The notes under the pieces are model-generated. The model searched no databases. It saw nothing but the letters and a program-made list of their open reading frames with translations, and had not been told where the DNA came from. From the NCBI GenBank assembly GCA_006503475.1, contig RSEH01000090.1, positions 95,319 through 159,318 of the forward strand: a stretch of 64,000 nt of DNA, in the 5' to 3' direction. How positions within the stretch are numbered: the first letter of the stretch is position 1; every line of letters starts with the position of its first letter. Positions 37,654 to 47,000 of this stretch are shown piece by piece. The position numbers and the translations under genes were made by a program. Source of the DNA: Stentor roeselii. Taxonomy: Eukaryota > Ciliophora > Heterotrichea > Heterotrichida > Stentoridae.

Positions 37654-39672
37654 ATGTCTCTAAAAGAAAACCAAAATCCGCTCTTCCTGCAAACAAACGG
37701 TTCACTCGGGGATGAAGGTTCAACATCACGAGGAGAAAAGCCTCCTTTGTTAAAAAAAGATCTAAAATACTATGAAATCTGGAAACGAGCAGTTTTTAAG
37801 CTAAACAGCGAAATGCGTATCCAAAAAGTTTTATCAAATCTGAAAAGATTTAACAATAATAACCCTTCGCAAGAGTCTTTAAACACAGTCGAAGTCGAAG
37901 CAGTTTGGAAGAAAAATCTTAACAGTACTGAAGAAAACCCTCAAAGACGTTCAAAGCCTAGATGCAAAACAATTCATCCTGAGTCAAAACTGAGAAAATT
38001 TTGGGATATATACCTGGGGCTTTGGCTTATCTATTCATGCATTGTTACTCCTATCAACCTTGCTTTTTTTGATCCGAGACCAGGCGACCTCCTCTTCGTG
38101 ATCGATGTGATAATTGACTTCAGCTTCTTAATTGATGTATTTTTAAACTTTTTCACAGGCTATTACGACAAAGAAGGTGCAGTAAGAGTAGATCTCTGCG
38201 AAATCATCAAGAACTATCTACTCACCTGGTTCCCACTGGACATCGTGGCAGCATTTCCCTCAGGCCTAGTGGAAATAATAGCAGGTGAGGAAACCAAATA
38301 CTCCAGATACGACGACATCGTAAGAATCGTGAAATTAAGAAACATAATCCGCCTATTAAAAGTGACCCGTACAGTAAAATTCCTGAAATACTCTCAACGT
38401 GAGTCTCTATTGTCTTCAATTCAGAACTTCTTTAAAATCAGTCACAGTACTCGCAGACTGATAACAACATTGCTGATGATAGTGATCAGCATTCACATCT
38501 TCGCTTGTTTTTTCTTTTACGCAAATGTTTATAACGAGTTTTCTCCTGATAGCTGGGCAGTTCGATACGGGATTCAAGATAGTCCTGTCCTCGACATTTA
38601 CATTTCCAGTGTTTATTACTCAGTCGTCACCATCACTACCATCGGATACGGCGACATCACTCCGAAGACGAAAATCGAAAAGTGTCTCGCGATGATCTGG
38701 ATGGTTGTCGCTGTTTATTTCTTGTCTTTCGTTATCAGCTCGCTATCGTCGTCGTTAGCTCAAAATGACGTGAAACGTGCATTGTTAGAACAGAAACTTG
38801 CACTTTTAGACAGCTTTTCAGAAGAGGTGGGGATTGATAAAGTTACTAAAAAAAAAATACAGGATGAAATTCGACTTAAAATTCTTAGGTCGACTTACTC
38901 GTCTTCTTTAAAAAGCGAGATTATTCAGGACTTGTCGTCTGAACTTAAACATGTTATTGCTACTCGGATGTATAATGGAATTTTTGAGGTTTTTGATGTT
39001 TTTAAAAAGACTGACCAGATTTTTGTTTCTACGATTTTTCCTTTGTTAGAAGCGCATCATTTTATTGAAAATGAAGTTGTTTACTCGGAAAATGACTTTC
39101 CGGACTATATTTACTTTATTGGACGTGGAAGGATACACTTTTTAACTCCTGAAATAAAAAAACCTTTTAGTATTCTTAGCACTGGAGCGTATTTTGGGGA
39201 AATAGAAATTGTTAAGAACTCGAAAAGGATGTTTTCGGCGGTTAGTCCGAAAGAGACGTTTTTACTTGGTATGGGGCTTACCTTGATTGCGAAGATTAAG
39301 GAAGAGTTTTCTAAAGTTTGGGACGTGATCCAGACAGATTGTGAGAAGCATCAAAAGATGTACATTCGCGAACTCGCCCAGATGAAAGTATGTCTTCGTG
39401 CAAATACAGACCGAAAATTAGGAGACAGAGAATTCAAAAAGATGAAAGCAGACGTCTTAGAAGAAATGAAAACAATCACAATAGAAATCAACAAGAAAAC
39501 CGACCACAACGAACTACGAGAACTTGTCACCCTCGTGAAAGAAGAAGTAAAGTTCAACCGAGAAACTCTTCTTCGCATTGAAGCTCGAGTAAAAAAGCTG
39601 CAAAAGAAAGAAAAGCATCGATTTATTAAGAATAAAGTCCAGTTGCCACCGATAAAGAAAAGTAATAAGTAG
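37654..39672 (+). CDS. Voltage-gated K+ channel with cyclic-nucleotide-binding domain (EAG/KCNH-CNG type)
   Basis: 672 residues, TAG stop. After a ~115-residue cytosolic N-terminus come S1-S6 (~117-360). S1 begins K-F-W-D-I-Y-L-G, and S4 carries spaced basic residues (R-I-V-K-L-R-N-I-I-R-L-L-K-V-T-R). The pore is S-V-V-T-I-T-T-I-G-Y-G-D-I-T-P, whose G-Y-G filter predicts K+ selectivity. A C-linker and cNMP-binding domain follow (~440-560), with Y-F-G-E-I-E-I in the phosphate cassette, then a coiled-coil tail. The cassette Arg that usually binds the cyclic phosphate is not clear, so ligand gating is uncertain. Ciliates have large families controlling ciliary beating and excitability. Confidence 0.93.
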   Translation: MSLKENQNPLFLQTNGSLGDEGSTSRGEKPPLLKKDLKYYEIWKRAVFKLNSEMRIQKVLSNLKRFNNNNPSQESLNTVEVEAVWKKNLNSTEENPQRRSKPRCKTIHPESKLRKFWDIYLGLWLIYSCIVTPINLAFFDPRPGDLLFVIDVIIDFSFLIDVFLNFFTGYYDKEGAVRVDLCEIIKNYLLTWFPLDIVAAFPSGLVEIIAGEETKYSRYDDIVRIVKLRNIIRLLKVTRTVKFLKYSQRESLLSSIQNFFKISHSTRRLITTLLMIVISIHIFACFFFYANVYNEFSPDSWAVRYGIQDSPVLDIYISSVYYSVVTITTIGYGDITPKTKIEKCLAMIWMVVAVYFLSFVISSLSSSLAQNDVKRALLEQKLALLDSFSEEVGIDKVTKKKIQDEIRLKILRSTYSSSLKSEIIQDLSSELKHVIATRMYNGIFEVFDVFKKTDQIFVSTIFPLLEAHHFIENEVVYSENDFPDYIYFIGRGRIHFLTPEIKKPFSILSTGAYFGEIEIVKNSKRMFSAVSPKETFLLGMGLTLIAKIKEEFSKVWDVIQTDCEKHQKMYIRELAQMKVCLRANTDRKLGDREFKKMKADVLEEMKTITIEINKKTDHNELRELVTLVKEEVKFNRETLLRIEARVKKLQKKEKHRFIKNKVQLPPIKKSNK

Positions 39673-39678
39673 TGTAAG

Positions 39679-41340
39679 TTACCAGTTCTCGCTACAAAGT
39701 CTTTTAGAATTTTCTAATCTTTTCAATATTTCTTCCGCTTCTTTCACTGAAAATTGATGATGAAGGCAGTTTTTCAAGTTATTTTTGACTGATTTTACTA
39801 AAGTTTTCGCTTTTCCACAGATATACACAAACCCTCCATCAAGTAAAAAAGAATTCACGAGTTCCCACTGAGCAGGTATTAAATCTTGCACATAAGTCTT
39901 CCGTCCGAACTGAGAAAAAGCGATGAAAGACCTGCAAAAACCCGATTTTTCCATTCTTTCAATTTCTTCTCTAAAGTAAAAATCATGTTCCGGGTGTCTA
40001 GTTCCAAAAAACAACAAATTTTTAAAACACCCAGTCTTCACCCGTCGCTCTAAAATTGCCCATAAAGGTGAAATTCCAGTGCCAGTCGCTATCAAGACAA
40101 TAGGAGAGTCACCATCAGGGACTTTCAATCCTCCAGTCACTACTTTCGCAGAGACAACATCATTTTTTCTTACTTTCGCAAGAAACCCAGAGCAGAACCC
40201 TTCAACTCTCCTTGCAAGAGGCGTGGAAAAAGCGACTCGACTGACTAAAATTCGTAGTTCTTCACTTCCTGCAATTGAAAACTCTCTGGGGCGAATGATT
40301 CTCACACTTTCCAAGAAGTACTCTAAAGGAATGTAAGAAATACTGGAAAAGTCATGAAGGACTTCTAAGACGTTTCGATGTTCTTTGGTTATATAGCGAT
40401 GGTATTCGTTTCTTCCTAAAAGGTCTTTTTTTGAAATTTCTTCGAGTTTGGACTTGTGAAGACCTTCCGCGAATTGGGAAAGGATGAACATGAAGTAACG
40501 ACTTGCTGGGTGGTGAAGGTCGATGAAGTTGGTGAGAAGGGAGGAGAGGAGAAGATTTGATGGAAGGGATTCTTTGAAGTCGAATGGGGATTCTGGGTTT
40601 TTTTGGATTGAGATTGCACGGTCTTTCCAGTTTAAACGGGACATTAAGAATTGTACTGAATCTGAATCGTTTTTAGGGTATATTGATAGTGCATCTCCTG
40701 GGGAAAAGGGAAGATGTTCAAATGTTAATAGATAAGTCTCTCCATAAGCTGAAGTCAACAGCTCACTGGTCTTAACCTCTAAATTATCCGCAGGGCAAGA
40801 ACTCCCACAATCCAAAGCATCAGATACAATATAAAGTGAAGGTAAAAGTCCAGTAATCGGTTCAATTTGAGGAAGCAAAGGGAAATAACTAGCCAATCCC
40901 TGCCACACTTTCTCACACCAAGGGTGATACTCAGCCTCATACCCAAAATCATGAATATCATCACCAAGTCCTTTCTCAACAAAGCTTTTCGCTCCTAACT
41001 GCTTCAGCCTTACCCACAATTTCCTAGCGACAACATTAAAATTCTCATAAGTCGAGTCTCCAAGTCCAAAAACCGTGAAAACCAATCCATTCAAAAAGTC
41101 ACTTGAAAGTGATTTTGCCATAATTCCCCTCCAAAAGCCTTTCATATTCTCAGGGACGTCTCCTTGTCCAGTGGTAGCCACGACAAAAATCGCGACTTTT
41201 ATGGTAAAAAAGACTTCAAGTGCCTGGTCAAGACCTAAGACAACAGTTTCAACAAGTCTTCTTCTGGCTTCTAAAGCGAGGTCAAAAGCGACTTCCCTGG
41301 CATTTCCAGTCTGAGATCCAAAAAGAATGAAAAGTTTCAT
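39679..41340 (-). CDS. NDOR1: NADPH-dependent diflavin oxidoreductase (NDOR1/Tah18-like)
   Basis: 553 residues with the three-part diflavin layout. The N-terminal flavodoxin domain has F-G-S-Q-T-G-N-A-R-E (~8-17) and F-G-L-G-D-S-T-Y-E-N-F (~92-102). The FAD domain has R-P-R-E-F-S-I-A (~347-354). The NADP-binding domain has A-T-G-T-G-I-S-P-L and Y-I-C-G-K-A. The protein has no membrane anchor, unlike cytochrome P450 reductase. This is the Tah18/NDOR1 family that passes electrons from NADPH to Dre2/CIAPIN1 in cytosolic iron-sulfur assembly. It is the last gene of a four-gene tandem run and starts 5 bp after the NHP2 stop. TAA. Confidence 0.93.
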   Translation of the reverse strand: MKLFILFGSQTGNAREVAFDLALEARRRLVETVVLGLDQALEVFFTIKVAIFVVATTGQGDVPENMKGFWRGIMAKSLSSDFLNGLVFTVFGLGDSTYENFNVVARKLWVRLKQLGAKSFVEKGLGDDIHDFGYEAEYHPWCEKVWQGLASYFPLLPQIEPITGLLPSLYIVSDALDCGSSCPADNLEVKTSELLTSAYGETYLLTFEHLPFSPGDALSIYPKNDSDSVQFLMSRLNWKDRAISIQKNPESPFDFKESLPSNLLLSSLLTNFIDLHHPASRYFMFILSQFAEGLHKSKLEEISKKDLLGRNEYHRYITKEHRNVLEVLHDFSSISYIPLEYFLESVRIIRPREFSIAGSEELRILVSRVAFSTPLARRVEGFCSGFLAKVRKNDVVSAKVVTGGLKVPDGDSPIVLIATGTGISPLWAILERRVKTGCFKNLLFFGTRHPEHDFYFREEIERMEKSGFCRSFIAFSQFGRKTYVQDLIPAQWELVNSFLLDGGFVYICGKAKTLVKSVKNNLKNCLHHQFSVKEAEEILKRLENSKRLCSENW

Positions 41341-41345
41341 ATTAT

Positions 41346-41768
41346 CTAAGCGACTCCTTCCATATACGGGTTGACTTCAAGTATTTCACTGAAGAGGTTT
41401 TTGTAGTCATCTTTCAGTTCATGACTCGATGAAGGTCTCAACAGCATTAAAATCGTTGTCGGCTTTTTACTGAGTGAAGCCTGCGCTAATACCTCCTTGG
41501 TTTTCACGTAAATATAAGGGTTGCCGTTGTTTTCACACAAAATCGGAATATGCGCTACAAGTTCAATGGGTGAAATATCTCCAGCAAGGACAACAATTCC
41601 TCTTTTCTTCTTCTTCAGCTGTTTGACTACTTCTTTCACGCCTCTTTTCGCGAGTCCCGCTTCTGAAACTATTTATTTCTTACATGCAGAAGCCAGTTTT
41701 ATCACTTTCTTCGACAAGGACTTGTCAGCGTAAGGCTCAGCGATGGGAGACCGGAAGATTTCAGCCAT
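41346..41768 (-). CDS. NHP2: H/ACA snoRNP protein NHP2 (L7Ae family)
   Basis: ATG 41768-41766 with the 15-nt intron GTAAGAAATAAATAG (complement 41669-41683) gives a 135-residue protein that matches NHP2 from end to end, including the P-I-A-E-P-Y-A start, A-K-R-G-V-K-E-V, G-I-V-V-L-A-G-D-I-S-P-I-E, H-I-P-I-L-C-E and P-Y-I-Y-V. Without splicing only the last 97 residues are open. NHP2 is a core protein of H/ACA snoRNPs (pseudouridylation) and telomerase RNP. It sits 5 bp after the preceding gene's TAA and 5 bp before the diflavin reductase ATG. TAG stop. Confidence 0.95.
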
Positions 41769-41773
41769 GTTTA

Positions 41774-42841
41774 TTACTCAAACTCGAGGTCTTTTAATAT
41801 GTCCTGGTATTCCTTCAGTTGTCGCTCGAGACTTGCCTTTTCGCTTTCTTTTCTTTGGATTTTGTTGCAGATAAGTGAATAGTTTGACTCGAGTTCTGAT
41901 GTTTTTTGAAGTGAATAAAGCTGGAGACTTGATTTTTTACTTTCGTGTTTACAGACCTCGAAAAAAGTTGCATTTGAAGGAGTGATTAAGGATTTTAACT
42001 CGGATTTCAAGGTTTGTCTTACAAGCATTTGGGAATCTTTACTGCTTTTTAGGTCATCGATGTTGAAAGTGTTTAGTTGGTTGAGAAGGGAATCGACTTT
42101 TAAATGTTTTTTTTGGAGAAGAGAGAGGGATGAGTATAACTCGCTTTGGTATTGCTGCTCGTCTTTTGAAAGGATTGTTTTTGATAGGGTGTTAGTTTTT
42201 TCTTTTATTTCTGAGGAGAGAGAGAGAAGGTGGCTGTGGTCGTCGTTTTGAGTTTTTATTAGAGGCTCTAGAGATTGGATTTTTGACTCTAATTCTGATA
42301 TTTTTAAATGGTTTTCGGATATTTTTGACTCGGTTTCTTCTAGTCTTGTTAGACTTTCTTGTAACATCTCTAGCTTTTCTTGGAGATTCTCGTTTTCGAT
42401 ACGAGCTGAACTCATACTTTGAAGGCTTTTTGATTTTTGAGAGTGTTCGAAGGACAGGTCAGTAGATTCATGCATAGCCTGACTACACTCTTCAACTATT
42501 TTTAAATACTCAGTTTTTTTTCTCTCACAAGTAATTTCAAGTTGATCAAAAAGTTTTTTTTTTTCGTTGATATCCCAATCCAAATGTTCAATTTTTTTTG
42601 AAAGGTCTTCAATTTGAGATGAAAGATTTTTAAGTCTTTCATGTTCCTTCTGCAAGTTCTCATTTTCCTGAGTCATTATTTTCAAAGTATAATTTTTTTC
42701 CTCTTCAGTCATCGCGTAGAACGTAAGCGGGACTTTAAGAGAATCAAGTTCCAGTAGAGCTGAAGACTTTTTCCTTTGCAAGACAATTATTTCTTCTTTC
42801 AGGCCGAGAATGGCAGCTTCTTTGCTTTGACTGCAGCCCAT
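41774..42841 (-). CDS. N-myristoylated coiled-coil protein, 355 residues
   Basis: Begins MGCSQSKEAA: Gly2 with Ser6 fits N-myristoylation, and Cys3 fits palmitoylation, so membrane anchoring by lipid is predicted. The remaining ~340 residues are coiled coil with no catalytic domain, rich in Leu, Glu, Ser and Lys. A membrane-to-cytoskeleton tether in the cortex is a reasonable guess. Its stop TAA is 5 bp from the NHP2 ATG, and its start is 10 bp downstream of the previous gene's stop on the same strand. No family name is recognised. Single exon. Confidence 0.85.
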   Translation of the reverse strand: MGCSQSKEAAILGLKEEIIVLQRKKSSALLELDSLKVPLTFYAMTEEEKNYTLKIMTQENENLQKEHERLKNLSSQIEDLSKKIEHLDWDINEKKKLFDQLEITCERKKTEYLKIVEECSQAMHESTDLSFEHSQKSKSLQSMSSARIENENLQEKLEMLQESLTRLEETESKISENHLKISELESKIQSLEPLIKTQNDDHSHLLSLSSEIKEKTNTLSKTILSKDEQQYQSELYSSLSLLQKKHLKVDSLLNQLNTFNIDDLKSSKDSQMLVRQTLKSELKSLITPSNATFFEVCKHESKKSSLQLYSLQKTSELESNYSLICNKIQRKESEKASLERQLKEYQDILKDLEFE

Positions 42842-42851
42842 GTTAAATAGT

Positions 42852-43541
42852 TTAATGGAAAAATGGGGATTTATTCAAGCTCAATGAAGGCAATTTGCCT
42901 TCATCTAAAAGATTTGGTCTAGTCCTTTGATCGAATCGATTCATGAGTTTTTTCTTGTAAATCTTCTGGCTTTGTTGTTTTTTCATGTTTTTATCGCCAG
43001 GGGTTTTCTTTTTTCCGTTAAAAACAACTCGAATAGTGAGTTTTTCTTCATTTTGTTTGATTTTTTCCTGCTCCAGCATTTTTTCTATCTTTCTGTCCTC
43101 TTCACTCAACTTTCGACTAAACAAGCCAGGTGATAAAGATTTTGCATTTTTTTCATCTTTTAAACTTTTTTCGTGATTTGTGAGTTCTTGCTTGTCAGAT
43201 GCTTCTGGTTCTTTTAAAAACTTGCTGAGAATTCGATATTTTTCCTAAAAAGCGCTCACCATGAAGAACTTTTCAATGTTGCAGAACTTTTTTCTTTCGA
43301 GAGCTGGGGAAAAACGACGGGTGTTGTGATATTCTTGCATTGCTGGAGATAGACTGGTCAGTTTTGAATCAAAAGGCTTTTTGTTTGAATTGGTGTTGTC
43401 GTAGTTGATAATCATTCCTTTGTATCTTCTTCGTTGGTCTTTTAGAGTGGTTGATAAGAGCTGCCCGTTTCTGAGACTGGCTAGTCGTTCTTCAGATAGG
43501 TTTCTATATAGAGGTTACATGAAGAGGTGGAGGTCCTCCAT
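42852..43541 (-). CDS. Hypothetical basic protein, 219 residues, two introns
   Basis: Three exons: ATG 43541-43539; intron 1 GTAACCTCTATATAG (complement 43504-43518) after seven codons; intron 2 GTGAGCGCTTTTTAG (complement 43245-43259), the only intron here starting GTG. Spliced, it reads MEDLHLFINLSEERLASLRN... to ...L-N-K-S-P-F-F-H TAA. The product is Lys/Arg-rich, coiled in the middle (L-S-E-E-D-R-K-I-E-K-M-L-E-Q-E-K-I-K), with a short R-R-F-S-P motif. No family is recognised. It starts 8 bp from the divergent gene at 43550 and opens the four-gene tandem run to 39679. Confidence 0.85.
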
Positions 43542-43549
43542 TATAATTC
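43542..43549. promoter_or_regulatory. Second 8-bp spacer between divergent start codons
   Basis: The whole spacer between the two ATGs is TATAATTC, TATA-like as in the dynamin/CH pair. Both gene starts here depend on spliced first exons, so the ATG choices are well supported on the minus side and slightly less so on the plus side, where an internal ATG at 43625 is the alternative. Confidence 0.55.
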
Positions 43550-44023
43550 ATGGACGAACTGGTCACAAGTAGTTCTTAGTCAGGACCAAGATTTCGCATC
43601 GATTTTCAGAAGTTCACTTATTTGATGAACCTTCCACAAAACAAAGAAACAAAAACATCAAACGAAAAACAAGATTTTTTGAGTAAATTCCAAAAAAATT
43701 CCTTCAAAGTAGGAAAAGACACAGGAACTCTTCACTTCCACAATGAAACCCTAAGACACTCAACCGGTGAATTCACTCTAAACCGCCTTTTTTCCATAAG
43801 TCCTCCAAAACCTTCAAATTTTTCGTTAAAGTCCTCTAAAAAGGTTCGAAATTCTTCAAAAAGCAAGTCATTAAAACCCGGTTACAAGAAACTTTTAGAA
43901 AACACTCAAAAAATTCTCCAAAATAAAAAATCAAGTCCATTAAGACCATGTTCAAAGCCTCGTCCCTTTTCAGCACTAAAAGGAAAATCAAGAAAATACC
44001 TGAACCTGTCAAGTATTTTTTGA
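43550..44023 (+). CDS. Hypothetical basic Ser-rich protein, 152 residues, one intron
   Basis: ATG 43550 opens MDELVTR; the 15-nt intron GTAGTTCTTAGTCAG (43569-43583) splits the Arg codon, and P-R-F-R-I-D-F-Q-K-F-T-Y-L-M-N-L follows in the long frame to TGA. Without the intron a TAG ends the frame. The protein is Lys/Ser/Asn-rich and mostly disordered, with S-P-P-K-P and K-P-R-P-F-S-A type motifs. Unknown function. A later ATG at 43625 would give a shorter single-exon protein. Nineteen bases separate it from the giant gene downstream on the same strand. Confidence 0.7.
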
Positions 44024-44042
44024 ATTAACCTAAAAAACTGGA

Positions 44043-47000
44043 ATGAAATTAAATATGTTTATTGTTTTTCTCATCATCTTCTCAGTAGCAGCAGATAAAA
44101 ATCTTCTGAAGATTGAAATTTTTTGGCCGAGGTCTTGGGTCGCTGGGCAGGTCGAGTTGTCCTCGAACCAGGAGACTTTTTCGACTGACTTGAATTTGTA
44201 TGTCGGGGCCTCTGAGAGCATTGAAGGGTATCTGGCTTTTGTTAGGATTCCTCAGGTTCCCTGGAGTTTTCGTTGTCTAATCGACTCCTGGGGAATTGAT
44301 TATAAAGTTGTTTGTAAGGATCTTGTACTGTCTAAAGGTACTTATGGACCTGTTGAACTTACTGTGAGGAACTCGGAAGATGGACTCGTTCTTGCCAGGT
44401 CTATCAATGTTGGGAATTTTGCTGTTGTTGAAGAATTGGTTAGCGATTATGATGGGCTAAGGATTCAGTATCAAAGTGAGGAAAGAACTGTGGGTGATCC
44501 TTGCTCACTTACTTTTAACTTTACACTCAATCAAGTTATGCATAAGTTTGATTATTTTGTGATTAGTTTGAATCAGCAGTTTTTGTATGAACCTGGAAAT
44601 TTAACTTGGGAAAATGATTTTAATGGATCTAATTTTTTTATTTCTACTGATTGGAACTACCAGGAGACTGAGAAAAAGATTTTTATTTACGGAAACCCAG
44701 ACGACATTGATATGACCTTAAACATAGGCTTCACCTTAACAGGTTTTTTTATTCCCGAAAGTGTAAAAAACGAATTTTTATGGATTTTGGAAGTAAAAAA
44801 GTTCGGAGCCAACACAATCATCCAAAGATGCCTGGGTTTCGGGCCTTCAAGTAAAATCGAACCAGGTTATTTTTCATCAGTTTCTTGGAATTTCATCCAT
44901 CCACAACTGAATAGTAGTATCGATACAGTCGAAGGGCTATCAACATTCACTTTACTTCAAATCGAGTCAAACCATTCCATTCCAATAAATGGAAAAATAA
45001 AAATAGAGTATTCCAATGCTTTTATTTGCAAATACACTTACACCAACGATGGACCCCAGATGCTAAAACAATCATCAGGAGAATATAAAGACTGCGGATT
45101 AGTTTACAACACAACAGACTCTGAAAGTTCTTTACAATGCGAAGTCTCCAGTAATACTTTGCTGACATGTAATGTTCTTTCATCTCCTTTAACCCCAGGC
45201 AGTATCATTTCTATTTACAACTTCATAACTTTTTATGGTGACGCAAAAGTTTTGAATATCACTACTTTCGATGATCAAGAAAATTTCATTGATGTTTTAA
45301 AAGAATCTTTGAAATTTACTGTTGGCTATAATGATGTTGCTCAAGTCAGTAATTTAGGATTTATCTTTTCTGAAAGTAACTCTACGTCTGTTAATCAAGC
45401 TGGAGAATTCGGCGATTTTGGCTTTTTTGTTGAGTTTTATAATGATAGGGAACTGCAAGTTGGGGAAAATTTCACGATTTACTTTCCGGTGCAGAAAGGA
45501 AATTCTCCTCAAGAGCAGGTGGCTTGTCTTGGAGAGAATTTTTATGGAAAATACGTAGTTGACAATGAAGGTAATACTTTTGAAAGCATGCCAGCAGAGT
45601 ACTGGCGGAATTCAACGAAATTAACTGTTTTTCAAGGGAATATTACTGTCTTGTTTGAAGAGATCATTCCAGCTGAGTCTATTTTCATGTTTTACTTAGG
45701 AGCTCGTAATAAAGAAGGGACTACCTCAAGCATGTATCTTCCTTTATTTCCTACTTTTCTAGAAGATATGAGCCAAGTCGTGTTTAAAGTAAAGACTGAA
45801 GAGATTCAACTGATCTATTCCAGTCCTTTTTTTGTGGATTTCAATTATTTGGAAACTCGCTTTGTTCCTTTTTGCAATAACACTTTTTATAAAGGTCTTC
45901 CTATTCAAGTTTTCGTCATGCTTGGGTTTTATCTGAAGTCTTATTCCAGTCAGTTTTACGTGTTGTTTGAATTCAACCAGCTGGAAACAGGACTTGAAGT
46001 TGGATCATTTTTGCCTTCTAGTCCATCAGGAGCTGTTTTATTTGACTCGAAAACAATAAAATATGAGTTTCAGTCATTTAAGCAGGATGTTGAGCAGTCT
46101 TTTTTTATCCCTTTCAATGGAATGAAAAATGATTCACTGTCGATGTCCGCTTCTTTGTATGTTTTAACGCCTTTAGGCAGGTCATATAAAGTGGCTTATG
46201 GAGAGTATAAAGTAAATTACACTGACGTTGAAAACATGACTGCAACAGACTTGGACATTGTTTCTGACAAGAAACCTCAACAAGTAGTTGAAATGAACTT
46301 TGAAATAGATGGAATTACGCAGGATGTTTACAGAATCGCGCTTTTTGGAAGTCCAGGTTTTCAAGTCACTTCTTTGACTCAGGTAAAGCAAATTGATTAT
46401 TTTTATGATAAAAACTTGAATTTTTCTTCAGTCTTCGCAATTGACAATACTAGTAAAAGTTCAGAGATTTACCAGGTCCAGATAATCACCCCTTGGTTTG
46501 TCAATTCTAAAGACTTTTTCATTTACTTCGCATATGCAGCAGGGGAAAACTTCAACAATACCAACTGTGATTTATTGCTTTCAAGAAGAGTTGATATCAG
46601 CTCAGCCCTGCCTTTGGTTCTGGAAAATTACTTCCCAGATGCTTCTCAAGCCTTTACTTTTTCAAATGAATATTTTGACTTATTTTTGATATTTCGATTT
46701 GAAGGAGTTATCAGGGAAAAGTCTTATTTCAAAGTAATCAAAGGCGACTTGGACTTATCTGATTTCGAGTTTAGTGACTGGCAGGTCACTAATGAAAATG
46801 TAACTTTTTCAAGTGATGATTTTTTTAACTGGAAGTCGAGTCTTACCAGTTCTGAAATAAAAAACTGGTTCAAGTTGAAGATTTTCAAAGTAAAACTTCC
46901 AGTTCTTCACAATCCACACAATTTAACCATTTTTTCTAAGGTTCAAGTTTTTGATGAGCTGAATAGACCATGCTACGAATGGTCTCAATCTGAAAACGAA

